64,000 bases of DNA from Epiperipatus broadwayi (GCA_028023455.1 JAQFVV010000030.1:1072501-1136500), one strand, 5' to 3'; shown: positions 10,752 to 21,790, numbered from the stretch's first letter. Made by a program: numbers and translations. The notes: generated by a model not told the origin, from the letters alone.

Positions 10752-10950
10752 GGTAAAAATTCATATAATACTAAATCATCCATGCATTTTACTACTGTAG
10801 TTAGGAGATATAAAAGTTCTGAAGAAGATTGCTGGGGCAATCAAAACTGTAAACTGTAAAAGAGGGTGGTAAAAAAAGCATTGTGTTACAGTAGTAAAGT
10901 GCATGGATAATTTAGTATTATATAATATACATTTGGAAATGCAATAAAAA
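10752..10950 (+). mobile_element. Family 4 repeat, compact palindrome with hammerhead-like core
   Basis: Left edge ATAATACTAAATCATCCATG and right edge CATGGATAATTTAGTATTAT are inverted. Between them: stem I strand AGTT (10815-10818), CTGAAGA (10819-10825), one extra A, stem II GATTGC / TGGG / GCAATC (six perfect pairs, 10827-10842), AAAA where GAAA is expected (10843-10846), CTGT, A, then AACT (10852-10855), which pairs with AGTT. The G12 to A change probably kills cleavage in this copy. The 7.9 kb copy keeps GAAA. Confidence 0.7.
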
Positions 10951-11259
10951 AATTAAGTAACCATTCATCTATGATTGGAAGCATCTTAGTCACAGAAATC
11001 CTTAAGGGTGTTTTTGTTTAGTGGATAAAACTGATTTGATACAATAATTACTGCATTCTTGCCTATTTATCTTATTATTTAAAATTGGAGCATTTATAAC
11101 TTTCTTAACATTGGGTGGCACAAGTTCATTAGTCCATATATTTCTTAAAAAGACATGTTTTTGAAGCTAATATATTACCATGCTATTTTTAATTTTTTTT
11201 TCTGGTATTTCTCTAGCACTTGCAGCATTTCCACTTTTAAAATTAGAAAGAACTATTTT
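10951..11259. other. no gene seen
   Basis: AT-rich spacer without a recognised feature. Confidence 0.5.
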
Positions 11260-11419
11260 GGTGCTCTTTTAGTATGTGATCTCCACCATTTTGAATTTGA
11301 AAAATGACCAAGATTTCTAAATTTTTTGTGTTTTTTTATCACTTAGATATGTCAGATGATGTTTTTGGTCATTTTTCAAATTCAAAATGATGGAGATTGC
11401 GTCCTAACAGAGCATCACC
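11260..11419. repeat. foldback repeat, ~51-bp arms
   Basis: Left arm 11260-11310 and right arm 11367-11419 are inverted copies sharing ATTTTGAATTTGAAAAATGACC and the outer GGTGCTC / GAGCATCACC. A few mismatches exist. It sits at the 3' edge of the LINE relic that follows and may be a MITE inserted there. Confidence 0.65.
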
Positions 11420-12589
11420 ATTTGGACTTAACTAAGTTGGATATCTTATTAAAAAAATGATTAAAATACTTGTTCCACTTGTTCAAATTGTTAATGGCAT
11501 CTTTTAAGAGAGTGATATTTCTGGATTTTCTATTTTTCAAGTAAATGTTGTCTTCATTGCCTTAAAAAAGATTTAGAAAGTCTATTATCGGTGAATGTCT
11601 GGATCTTTTTCGCAGAATTCACTAGTCATTTATAAGCCTTCTTATCAATTATTGAACGTTTGTCTCAGATCTTCATATTTACTATGGAATTTCACAATAA
11701 ATTTATTATTTTCCCAAGCAAAAAATGCTACATTTCGTTTTAATCAAATTACTAATAATATCTTTCAGAAAACCAGCCATGACTACTCTTTTTAATGAAC
11801 ACAAGAATATATTTATTTGTATTCATAATACTCTCTTAAGAGAAGTTCATACTTCATTAATTTGACAATTCTGAAGCGCAAAGTTAGCAATTTTGGTGTT
11901 TAATCACTGTTGAAATTCAGTACATATAGTAGAATCTTCTAAAGAAGCAACATCAATTTTCTTGTGAATACATTGGGAATAATATCTCTTTTTTAATACA
12001 TCTATCATTTTAATCTTTGCTTACACTAATCTACAATCTATCCAACAATCTGCATGTGTTACTGCTCTTATAATATCAATTCTTGTTTTGGGAATAATAT
12101 CTATTTTTAATGTATCTACCATTGTAATCTTTGCTCACACTAATCCATGATCTATCCAACAATCTGCATGTGCTACTTCTCTTATAATATGAACCCTTCT
12201 TTTTGATGTTTAATTATAATGCAATCTATTAAATGTCATTGTTTTGAGTATGAAATCATCTATGTTTCCTCATAACACTTTTCTGTCCAAATAAAGTGGT
12301 TGTGATAACTAATCCATATGTTGTGCAAAAATTCAATATCAAACTTTAAATTTACAATACCGATACCATTTTTTCCAATAACATTTGACAAGAGTTTACT
12401 ATTTGTACCAACATATGTTCTAATGTCTCCAAAAAGAATAAAAATTATCTTTTAATAGTTTTTCTGTATTAATGCCATTTTATAAGAAATAAAAGCTTTC
12501 CTTCTCTGAATTCTCAAAATCTAACATTGGAGCGTAGGAATTAATAAAATAAATAGTAGTTTCATTAGACAAGACTAGTTTAATGAATG

Positions 12590-12830
12590 ATTAATGATAA
12601 ACACAGTTAAGTTTATCAAAAGTGAATAAAAACGAGATTGTGAGTGGAGTAAGTTTGGCGGTTGAAAAAGAAAATGTGAAAAATCACCATACATTTCATG
12701 TAATAAAAATATATTTGGGAGATGGTGACCTGGGTCAACTGATGAGTGCTGGTTCAGCATGAAATGCTTCTTGTGGGTTATTTGTCTTTTATTGTATCTT
12801 TATTTATATGAAAAATGAAAAGAGAAATGG
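12590..12830 (+). mobile_element. Family 1 element, truncated, inserted in LINE relic
   Basis: Carries the recognisable stretch GGGAGATGGTGACCTGG leading into a hammerhead (12722-12782) and then GGTTATTTGTCTTTT, matching the family's position after the ribozyme. The tRNA-like head and the body are missing or too diverged to define. Boundaries are approximate. Confidence 0.6.
12722..12782 (+). ncRNA. hammerhead ribozyme, family 1, partly degenerate
   Basis: CTGATGA at 12739-12745, stem II GTGCT / GGTTC / AGCAT (terminal G.U pair) and GAAA at 12761-12764 are present. The stem III segment has become TGCTTC, so the palindrome and cleavage site are lost. GTCAA faces TTGTGG for a weak stem I. Confidence 0.6.
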
Positions 12831-13480
12831 AGTTTGTTAATACATCGATAACTATTAGCTTTTACTAATATAGTGACGAATTGCAGAAATTGCAGATACT
12901 AAATTAGATTTTGCAACAAATCCAATTCCATTTATTCTCTATTCACCAACTTGTATCCATCCATTTATTTGATTAACTTTTTTCTTTTGGGAGACAAGTT
13001 TCTCTAAAAGTAGCTGTATTGATCTTAAATCTTGACAGCTTCTTAGACACAAGTGCATTAAAGTTTGTACATTTCATACCTTTACTACTATCACTAACTC
13101 GTGCTTTGCCACTTCTAGTACTATTATTATTACTATTGTTATTATTTTTATAACCATAATGAGGAATCTTCCAGTTGCAATGGTAGCAAGCCATATTAAA
13201 TTCCAACAACTATTAAACACTAAATTTGCCAATATTGATATTTATGCTTTTCATAGTACTGAAGCATTGAATTCTTTTAGGGAAAACAAGAATCTTGATT
13301 AATTCTCTGACAATATTTGCTTTCTTATCAAGTTGATTGAAAAATATTTTTACTCCTGTAATTATTTCTTGGCAGAATAATAAAATGCACATAAATAAAA
13401 AGAAGATATAGTCATTTTCTGATTGTGGTAACATCTGATTTTTATTTTTTAAGGATTTAATTAGCATATGTGTATAAGGC

Positions 13481-16400
13481 TGCAGAAAGGAGTTTGCTAT
13501 TAACTGAAAGGAGACCCTTTGATTCCTCTTGGAGGCCTTAAAGGAACCGAGCAGGGCAAATTCCTAAGGTCCACTCCATACGTTCTTGTCGTTGCAGCTG
13601 TTATTACTATGTGATTATTCATATAGTATACGAACATGGATGGGCTGCTCACCAACACACATTAGCCAGTGTGGTGAGTTTATTGGCTTTTTACCTCTGA
13701 GTTTAAGATCAAGAAACACCATGGGCATTCTTCTCAGTGCCTGATAAGGCAGAATGAATGTTTGTGTAAATGATAAATATTTTTTCAATACATATATACA
13801 ATTATGACAGACAAAAGTAAAGCATGGCCCTTATTCCCAGGAGGCTGTAAAGTCACCAGCCAAGGCGGTGGTTGGTGGCCAAAGGCAGAAGGTGCTAAGA
13901 ATCCCCTGATTGTGGACCCAGGCTGCCATTTGATGATGACTTTTTATTTAGGTACTTACAACTGCAGATCACTTTCAAGTGAAGGAAGATTGCAAGAATT
14001 AGAAGAAGAATTGTCTTATATTAAATGGGACATTATTGGACTTTGTGAAGTTAGAAGAAAAGGTGAAGAAACAATTGATTTAAAAAGTGGACATATACTC
14101 TATTATAAAGGCACAAATATTGGAAATACAAGTGGAGTAGGATTCATTATAAATAAAAAGTGGAAGAACAATATTGTGGAGATTGATGGTGTATCGGATA
14201 GAGTTGCAAGATTAGTTATATAACTTAATAGCAGATACCAAATGCAGATAATTCAGGTTTATGCCCCAACAAGTTCTCATAGTGATGAAGTAGTAGAAGA
14301 TTTTTATATGGATGTACAAAAGGCTTTTGATCAGAGTAAACAACATTTTAAAATTGTTATGGGAGACTTTAATGCTAGAATTGGTAGACAAATGAAAGAT
14401 GAAATTGCTGTAGGTAATTTTGGTTATGGTAATAGAAATGAGAGAGGACATAGACTTGTGGAGTTTGCAGAAAAAGAAAAACTTTATATTATGAATTCAT
14501 TTTTTGTGAAAAATGTTAACAGGAAATGGACATGGAAGCATCCAAATGAAGGTACAGCAGAATTGGATTATATTTTGACTAACAGGAAATACATATTTCA
14601 AGATTGTAATGTTCTTAATAAATTTAACACAGGAAGTGATCATCGATTAGTAAGGTGTAAGTTACGTGTTAATGTAAAACTAGAGAGACAAAAATTATTA
14701 AGAAAAACAATATTTACAGTTGATATTCCTAATCTTCAGAAACATTCTAATGAATTTAAATTAGAACTTACAAATAGGTTTCAAGTGTTAGGAGATTTTG
14801 AACATGATTCAGATTTGAATGAAATTAATACGAAAATAACTGATACACTTTTAAAAACTGCAACAAAGATAGCTGGTAGAAAAAAGCAGCAATTGACTAA
14901 TAAAATTTCTACTGAGACTAGAGAATTTATGAAGAAAAGAAGGAATATGAAGATATACAAAAATGATGTATTAAAAAGAATTGAATATCTCGAATTTTGT
15001 AAAATGGTATGGAAAAGAGTTGAAAATGATATAAGAAAGTATAACTGTGAAATAGCAAGGAAAGCTGTAGAAGAAAATAAAAGTCTCAAGAATGTTAAAC
15101 AACATTTTGGTATTGGTAGGAAATTTATATCTGCAATAAGAAAAAAAGATGGAATTATTACTAAAAAGAGAGATGACATCATGAAATTGGTAGAAGATTT
15201 TTATTAAGAATTATATAGTAATAAAGAACAAGTACCTCCTATATCTATTACATCTTCCGAATTGCCCAGAATTTTAAATGAAGAAGTGAGACATGCAATT
15301 AAATATATGAAGAAAGGAAAGGCTCCAGGAAATGATGGAATTATAATTGATATATTAAAAGAAGCAGGTGAAGAAATAGAAACAATTTTAGCAAAATTAT
15401 TTACCAAATGTCTAAATGATAAAGATGTACCAGAAGATTGGAAGAACGCTGTAATAATATTAATATTTAAAAAAGGTGATAAAGAAGATATTAGAAATTA
15501 CAGACCTATCAGCCTTTTATCAGTTTTATATAAAAAATTTTACCAAGATAATTACAACTCGTCTACAGAGAACTTTGGATTTCCACCAACCAAGAGAACA
15601 AGCTGGATTTAAAAGTGGTTTTAGTACAATAGATCATATCCAGGTATTGAGAGAAGTCATAGAAAGGACAAACGAATATGAGTTGTCATTATGTTTTGGA
15701 TTTGTAGATTATGAAAAGGCATTCGATTCTATACACATTTCTTCAGTGATTAAAGCATTGGATCATCAAGGTATAGATCCAGGATATTGTCATATTTTAA
15801 AGAATATTTATAAAAATGCAACAGCAACAATTAGATTACATAATGATACTGGAAAAATCAACATTGAGAAAGGTGTAAGACAAGGTGACTCCATATCTCC
15901 AAAACTTTTTACAGCAGTGCTACAAGAAGTATTTTGTGGATTAAAATGGGAAACTAAAGGAATGAAAGTAAATGGAAAGTATTTAAGTCATTTGGATTTT
16001 GCAGATGATGTAGTTGTTTTTGCAAATAATGCTTCAGAGCTGCAGGAAATGTTGCAGGAGTTAGCAGATGAAAGTAGAAAAGTAGGACTAAAGATAAATG
16101 GTAAAAAGACTAAAGTAATGTTTAATCGATTTGCTCAAAATATGAAAATAAAGATTGATTATGAAGAATTAGAAGAAGTTAACAGTTACAAATACCTTGG
16201 TCAGATTATTAATACAGATGGAAACATAATGGAGGAAATTAATCATAGAAATAAACTTGGTTAGAGTGCTTTTGGTAGAAATAACTTGATATTAAAAGGA
16301 AATATGCCTGTGTGTTTGAAAAGAATGGTTTTTAACAAATGTGTTTTACCAGTTCTTACTTATGGATCTGATACTTGGACACTTAATAGAAGAGCAATAC

Positions 16401-16778
16401 AGAGACTTCAGACCACTCAAAGGAGTATGGAGAGATGTATGTTGGGAGTAACAAGAAGAGATCGAAAACGCAATGTATGGGTAAGACAACAAACAGGTGT
16501 TACTGACCTTATTGAAAAAATTAAAAGATTGAAATGGAGTTGTGCTGGACATATTGCTAGAAAAAATGATAATAGATGGCCGATTGAAATTTTAAACTGG
16601 ATTCCAAGAGATTGTAAAAGACCCAGAAAGAGACCACATGTGAGATGGATGGATGAAATAAGAAAATGTGCAGGAGTGTTGTGGAAAAGAGAAGCTAAAG
16701 ATCGGAGAAGATGGATTAAACTTGGAGAGACCTTCATCCTGCAGTGGATTGATAATGGTTGATGATGATGGTGATGAT
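13481..16778 (+). mobile_element. near-complete RTE-type LINE (~3.3 kb)
   Basis: A 5' UTR of about 320 bp (from ~13481) is shared with the second copy at 63.1 kb. It is followed by one broken ORF with endonuclease then RT (13804-16762) and a short GAT/GGT-rich 3' tail (16757-16778). The total length, single ORF and microsatellite-like tail fit the RTE clade. A possible target-site duplication is ATGTGTATAA (left, ~13468) against ATGTATATAA (right, ~16782), nine of ten matching. Truncated relatives in the window are at 1441-1758 and 18093-19215, both in minus orientation. Confidence 0.85.
13804..16762 (+). pseudogene. RTE LINE ORF: endonuclease-reverse transcriptase, broken
   Basis: About 986 codons if repaired. 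N-terminal EEP endonuclease: TYNCRSL near 13957, CEVRRKGE near 14045, YAPTSSH near 14263, GDFNARIG at ~14363-14386, ELDYIL near 14560 and GSDHRLV near 14632-14655. RT: GKAPGNDGI near 15319; YRPISLLS near 15499; motif A FVDYEKAFDSI at ~15701; motif B RQGDSISPKLF at ~15877; motif C FADD at 15998-16009, with both aspartates intact; LKINGKKTKVMF near 16090. The C-terminal region has RPRKRPHVRWMDEI. Lesions are TAA at 14221-14223 (the 63.1 kb copy has CAA), TAA at 15205-15207, an extra A in the A-run 15532-15537 that shifts frame, and TAG at 16262-16264 (the 18.6 kb copy has TGG). Few lesions, so a fairly recent insertion. Confidence 0.9.
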
Positions 16779-16789
16779 GAGGATGTATA

Positions 16790-17267
16790 TAAAAAATAGT
16801 ATTAAATCAGTAGGCGACATTCTTATTTATCTTAATGATGATATTTTGAATATATGGGATCAATTTTTGAATAATGATACAAGAATTTAAATAACTGTTT
16901 TTAATAATATATCTGTCTATTCTATCAATATGTTTAAATTTGTACATAGATATTTATTTTAATGAAATTAATTTAGGTCTTAGCTATTTTAAAAATGGAA
17001 AATTTACAAATCTTGTAGCATATCCGAAAATTTTTTAAATATGATAGTAATATGTTAATTCAAAACAATTAAAATGTTTTTTTTATGAAGTTATGTCACA
17101 TGATCTTAGGATTGATCTACTCTTTCAAAGAGAATAGGAAAAAAAAACTATAGTGATTATTACAGGATTGTTATCTATTACAGCAAAAGTACTTTCAAAA
17201 ATTTTATTGAGTAGATTGCTTTCTGTCATAGGTGCATAATTATAAATGATTTAGTAAGATTTTAGAG
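16790..17267. other. no gene seen
   Basis: AT-rich spacer. Confidence 0.5.
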
Positions 17268-17280
17268 AATTGGTAAATAA

Positions 17281-17386
17281 TTTTTTTTCTCATGCGTCAT
17301 AGCATCAGCCGGGAAGCGAACCCGCTAACCCGGGGCAACTGCTTGTAAAGCAGCTGTCGCTGACCTCTCGACCACCAATGCGTGAC
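17281..17386 (-). mobile_element. short tRNA-derived SINE (TAC-loop subfamily)
   Basis: Flanked by a perfect 12-bp target-site duplication AATTGGTAAATA (17268-17279 and 17387-17398). On minus it reads GTCACGCATTGGTGG, an A-box region, an anticodon-like loop TTTACAA, a lengthened variable region containing a duplicated CGGGTT, the B-box-like GGTTCGCTTCC, then TATGACGC and an A-rich tail. The element is little more than one tRNA (~100 bp). It resembles the Gly(TCC) copies but with TAC in the loop. Position 58 of the T loop is C rather than A in all copies, so it is not a functional tRNA gene. Confidence 0.88.
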
Positions 17387-17832
17387 AATTGGTAAATACT
17401 TTAGTCTTGGGTTTTAGAAAAAATGCAAGAAAAGTTTCATAAGTAATAATGTAATTAATTTATTTCTTTTACTTAATTACTTAATGCAGCCAACTCAATC
17501 AATCAGTCACGTTTGTGTCAATATTTGAAAATAGATAGTTTTTTTTATAAGTTTATTCATGTTTTACAGCTTTTTCATAATAGTATGAGAAGTATTGTTA
17601 GTATTGGTGATAAAAATCTAAAATACTTAAAATGAAAACTGCTATTAAGTATAAAGGGGCAAGGGATACTAACTCCATCTTTATTTATTTATAACAATGT
17701 TCTTAAATCAATTTAATTGTGTCTACAAAAAGTATATATCAAAATGCATTTATCTTAATTCCTTTAAAAAAAAAGGCAATAATTTAATCTTTTTAACTTG
17801 TAGTTCTATAGTATGTTGATAATTCAGAGAAT

Positions 17833-17940
17833 TTTTTTTTTTTCTCAATGTGTCATAGCATCAGCCGGAAGCGAACCCGCTAACCCGGACAACTGCTTGT
17901 AAGGCAGCTGGGCTGATCACTCGACCACCAATGCTTGACG
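17833..17940 (-). mobile_element. short tRNA-derived SINE (TAC-loop subfamily)
   Basis: Target-site duplication TTCAGAGAAT (17823-17832 and 17941-17950), perfect. Same structure as 17281-17386: GTCAAGCATTGGTGG start, loop CTTACAA, duplicated CGGGTT, GGTTCGCTTCC and an A-rich tail (T-run 17833-17843 on plus). Confidence 0.88.
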
Positions 17941-18039
17941 TTCAGAGAATAATTTGCAGAATGTTTTTAATATTTTGAATGCAACATGTAAAGAATTTAA
18001 TGTTAAGAACAACTAAGTGCTTTATCATTAAATGATATA

Positions 18040-19290
18040 TATATATATAGTAAAAATAATAAAATTATTATATACCGCCTTTCAATCTGTAGAAGTCATT
18101 ATCATCATCATCAACAACCATTATCAATCCATTGCAGGATGAAGGTCTCTCCAAGTTTAATCCACATCTGATCTTTAGCTTCTCTTCTCCACATCACCCC
18201 TGCACACTTTCTTATTTCATCCATACATCTCACATGTGGTCTCTTTCTAGGTCTTTTACAATCTCTTAGAATCCAGTTTTAGATTTCAATTGTTCATCTA
18301 TTATCATCTCTTCTAGAAATATGTCCAACCCAACTCCACTTCAGTCTTTTAATTTTTTCAATGAAGTCAGTAACACCTGTTTGTTCTCTTACCCATATAT
18401 TGTGTTTTTGATCTCTTCTTGTTCTCTCCATACTTCTTTGAGTGGTCTGAAGTCTCTGTATTGCTCTTCTATAAAGTGTCCAAGTCTCAGATCCATAAGT
18501 AAGAACTGGTAAAACACATTTATTAAAAACCTTCTTTTTCAAACACATAGGCATATTTCATTTTAGTATCAAGTTATTACTACCAAAAGCACTCCAACCA
18601 AGTTTAATTCTATGATTAATTTCATCCATTATGTTTCCATCTGTATAATAAGATATTTGTAGCTGTTAACTTCTTCTAACTCATCATAATCAATCTTTAT
18701 TTTCAAATTTGAGAAAATCCATTGAACTCTACTTTAGTCTTTTTAACATTTATCTTTAGTTCTACTTTCCTACTTTCATCTGATAACTCCTGCAACATTT
18801 CCTGCAGCTCTAAAGCATTATTTGCAAAAACAACTACATCATGTGAAAAATCTAAATGACTTAAATAACCTACATTTATTTTCACTCATTTAGCTTTCCA
18901 TTTTAATCCACAAAATACTTCTTGTAGCACTGCTAAAAAAGTTTTGGAGATATGGAGTTGCCCTGTCTTACACCTTTCTCAATGTTGATTTTTCCAGTAT
19001 CATTATGTAATGTAATTGTTATTGTTGCATTTTTATAAATATTCTTCAAAATATGACAATATCCTGGATCTATACCTTGATGATCCAATGCTTTAATCAT
19101 TGAAGAAATGCTTAGAGAATCAAATGCCTTTTCATAATCTACAAATCCAAATCATAATGACAACTCATATTCATTTGTCCTTTCTATAAGTTCTCTCAAT
19201 ACCTGGATATTATCTACAGAAGTACTTTTGGTTAATTCCTTAGATCTCTTCAACTGCCATTAAATTCAAAAAAGATAAAGGAAGCAAAAA
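18040..19290 (-). repeat. unnamed repeat R3, split by a LINE insertion
   Basis: Minus pieces 18040-18092 and 19216-19290 join to a sequence also found intact at 19610-19740 and 41460-41600 (AATTTAATGGCAGTTGA, TTAA..AAAAGTACTTCTG, GATTGAAAGG, TGTATATAATA). The LINE fragment 18093-19215 separates them. The shared bases ATCTGTAGAAGT and ATCTACAGAAGT at the two junctions are the likely target-site duplication. R3 has no coding frame; its nature is unknown. Confidence 0.7.
18093..19215 (-). mobile_element. 5'-truncated RTE LINE inserted in repeat R3
   Basis: Same family as 13481-16778. On minus it runs from the RT core (motif A region near 19140, degraded motif B near 18960, HLDFSHDVVVFA near 18860-18830, where the FADD box has become FSHD) to the C-terminal GSETWTLYRRAIQRLQ and the 3' tail at 18093-18120. 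Several frameshifts. It begins inside the segment encoding IQVL.EVIE.T, a normal 5' truncation. Confidence 0.88.
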
Positions 19291-19600
19291 AAGTAATGTT
19301 GTGTATCAAACTTTTTTTGTGAATGTATGTTATCATATTATAGATGAATTGATGTGCAATATTGAGAAAAGATTAAAGGAACATGAATTGTTTGGGTATG
19401 AAGCATGTGAAAAGTAAAAATATTAATGATTTAATGACTATTTTAGTTTTCTTGGATCATGAAAGGACACTTAAATATAAAGTTAAGTTTGATCTTGAAA
19501 GTGTTAAAGAATCTTCAATAAGAGAAAAACCACAATAAAAGAAAAATGAAGGAGGCAATTTTAATAAATAGAAATAAAATGATTAATAGATAAACTGCTA
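19291..19600 (+). pseudogene. possible RT relic
   Basis: A weak reading with RLKEHELFGYEA near 19370 and ILVFLDHER near 19440-19470 resembles the region before and including RT motif A of a LINE, with the aspartate of FLD retained. Too short and decayed to be sure. Confidence 0.25.
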
Positions 19601-19609
19601 ATGTTAAAA

Positions 19610-19740
19610 TTCAGCATTCATGGGAATTGAGTTGATGTCATTTGCTTCCATTATGTTTTTTGAATTTAACTGCAGTTGAGGAGGGTTAAGGAATTAACCA
19701 AAAGTACTTCTGCAGATTGAAAGGCTGTATATAATAGTAA
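19610..19740 (+). repeat. repeat R3, uninterrupted copy
   Basis: Shares GTTGATG.C.TTTGCTTCC, TTTAA.TGCAGTTGAGG and AAAGTACTTCTGC.GATT with 41460-41600, and stands inverted to the split copy at 18040-19290. Confidence 0.65.
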
Positions 19741-19807
19741 TTACTGTTATATTTATTATTTTTATTGTTATTACAATAGTTTTTAATTAACAGACATTTT
19801 ATTTGTA

Positions 19808-20290
19808 TTATATATATCTATATAAGGGAATTTGAACTTAGACTTTCAAGCTTCTTTCAGTTACATACTCCATCTTATATAACCAATACATATGACCACA
19901 CACATGTGAAAAAGATAAATGATCTCCAATATACATACTTTGTGCTGAACCAACACTGATTACATCATCTCCCACACACATATATAATCAGTACTCAATT
20001 TATATTAAGATAACAAATCTTCAAACTTTAATGAATAGACTTCAATCTTCTTCACTCTCCAACTTTTCAGTCTTGCTATCTTAATATAAACTTTGCATTG
20101 ATTATATGTATGTGTGGGAGATGATGATCTGGACCAACAGATGAGTACTGGTTCAGCACAAAATATGGATATTGGAGATCATTTACCTTTTTCACATGTG
20201 TGTGGTCATGTGTATTGATTATTTAAGATGGAGTGGATAGCTGAAGGAAGCTTGAATGACTGAGTTTAAATCCTCTTAATTACATCTTAA
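19808..20290. mobile_element. Family 1 elements, head-to-head inverted pair
   Basis: A ~480-bp imperfect palindrome centred near 20050. Left arm (minus) has the B-box-like head near 19835-19850 and a ruined hammerhead at 19915-19972, where the CTGATGA box is deleted. Right arm (plus) has a hammerhead at 20122-20184 and head near 20225-20275. Body sequence TTAATATAAACTTTGCATTGATTATATG lies at the centre. Confidence 0.8.
20122..20184 (+). ncRNA. degenerate hammerhead, family 1, with covarying stem I
   Basis: Core box reads CAGATGA and the GAAA box reads AAAA, so it should be dead. Stem I strands are ATGATC-TGG-ACCAA and TTGGA-GATCAT. Compared with the 5774 copy (ATAATC / GATTAT) both sides changed together, an A-T to G-C compensatory change. 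Confidence 0.65.
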
Positions 20291-20324
20291 AGTTTGGTAT
20301 TTACAATATACTAGTATTGATTTA

Positions 20325-21180
20325 TTTTATATATATATCCATTAAAAACCAGTCAACACAATATAGATAACAATCAAGAATTTCAAACTGTTACTAAGGC
20401 AACCTCCATTTAGCAATAATGGAATCCCTCTCTCTCTCTCTATATATATATATATGTGTGTGTGTGTGTATGTGTGTGTGTTGTGTGTGTGTGTATATAT
20501 ATATATATATAATCATTAAAATCAGTCAACACTTAGACAATCAAAATGTTAATAACATCTCAACTTCCTTTGAACAATAAAAGTGGAATCCCTCCTTTAT
20601 TTATGGTCCTATATATTTATATAGATATTAAAGATTGCAACATGACCACAGAAACTGAAATTAATTGACACAAAGAAATTTAAATACACCTCTTTAAACA
20701 GGTAAATATAACCTGTTCTGAATGCAGACTAATAAATAGTCAATTATAACATTCAAACTGCAATTATAATTTTTAAATTGCACCCAATGTATTATTTAAA
20801 TAATAAGTGTAATAATGTTCAAGGATAAATGGATTTATAAGTAATCATTAAATTCAGCCATCACTTAAACGAGACCAGTATCAATAACTATCAATAATCT
20901 CAAACTGCTATCAAGACAACTTTCTTTTAAAAATAAAAGTGGAATTCTTCTTTATTTGTGGTCCAATATATTTATGTAGGCATTAAAGATCACAACTTGA
21001 CCATAGAGACTGAAATTATTGACAGAAAGAACTTAAATAAATCTCTTTAAACAGACAAATATAATCTCTTCTGAATTTAGACTAATAAATAGTCAATTAT
21101 AACGTTTAAATTGCAATTATAATTTTTGAATTGCATCCACTATATTTCTTAAATAATAAGTACAATAATAAGTGTGTGTG
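20325..21180. repeat. tandem repeat, ~332-356 bp period, about 2.5 copies
   Basis: CATTAAAA(A)CAGTCAACAC recurs at ~20339, 20513 and 20845. AAAAGTGGAAT recurs at ~20579 and ~20935, giving a period of 356 bp late and 332 bp early in the unit. The first copy is cut by a compound microsatellite (20431-20511: TC, TA, TG and AT runs). No ORF or ribozyme core seen. Confidence 0.75.
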
Positions 21181-21419
21181 TATATATATATATATTATCC
21201 AGTACATCTGTGTATAATTTATTGAATATATATATATATATAAACAATGTTTTAACCAGGTCACACTGGTCATCCACTGGGTAACAAACATTATAAATAA
21301 ATGTAGAGGTATTATAAGCATTGATGTATAATAATAATAATGAATGTTCTATTAAATTAATAGAAATAATAATTATGAGAAATTATTTAGATTAATGAGT
21401 TTTCTATGTATTTAAATGG

Positions 21420-21601
21420 ATATTGTCGTATATATGAGGAGTCAGAGTGACTTGAGGTCAACATGGGCATAACAACAATATTGGTCATTCTATCATCAGA
21501 TTTTCAATGGTATGAATGACTGGAGAGTTTGAGGTTGGAGTAGATTGAAGCCTGTCCATTAAAGTATGATGATTTTCTATCTTAATATAAAATGAGCACT
21601 G

Positions 21602-21653
<52 letters not shown>

Positions 21654-21790
21654 GGAGATGATAATCTGGACAACTGATGAGTGCTGGTTCAGCACAAAAT
21701 ATACATATTGGTGATTATTTATATTTTCTATATGTGTGTGGACATATGTATCAGTAGTATGAGATAGTGTGGATAGTTGATGGTTGCTAA
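21420..21790 (+). mobile_element. Family 1 element with long AT microsatellite
   Basis: Plus copy with body (GAGTCAGAGTGACTTGAGG at ~21439), an expanded (AT)n tract at 21606-21650, a hammerhead at 21660-21718 and a truncated head. The head ends at GATAGTTGATGG, so the B box is missing. Confidence 0.8.
21660..21718 (+). ncRNA. hammerhead, family 1, G12 mutated
   Basis: CTGATGA at 21674-21680 and a perfect stem II GTGCT/AGCAC (loop GGTTC), but the following box is AAAA instead of GAAA. Stem I lost one base (GGACAA for GGACCAA) and still faces TTGGTGATTAT. Confidence 0.65.

Larger units (their letters stand above)
11420..13209 (-). pseudogene. decayed LINE of the 'craniofacial development protein 2-like' endonuclease type
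   Basis: Read on minus, the relic runs through an apurinic-type endonuclease in the usual order. Near 13030-12973 is ALVSKKLSRFKINTATFRET, corresponding to the family's AL..ELARY.IDIAALSET. Near 12930-12880 is GIGFVAKSNLVSAIS, then SYAPML at ~12540-12525, LVITTTLF at ~12320, and HADCWIDHGLV near 12170-12140, holding the catalytic histidine region. A 115-bp stretch that includes this last motif is tandemly duplicated (GGGAAT at 11975 and 12090). A helical linker with FTDNRLSKSF follows, then sequence fades before the RT. Many stops and indels. A family 1 ribozyme element (12590-12830) interrupts it. Lineage named from motif memory only. Confidence 0.7.
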
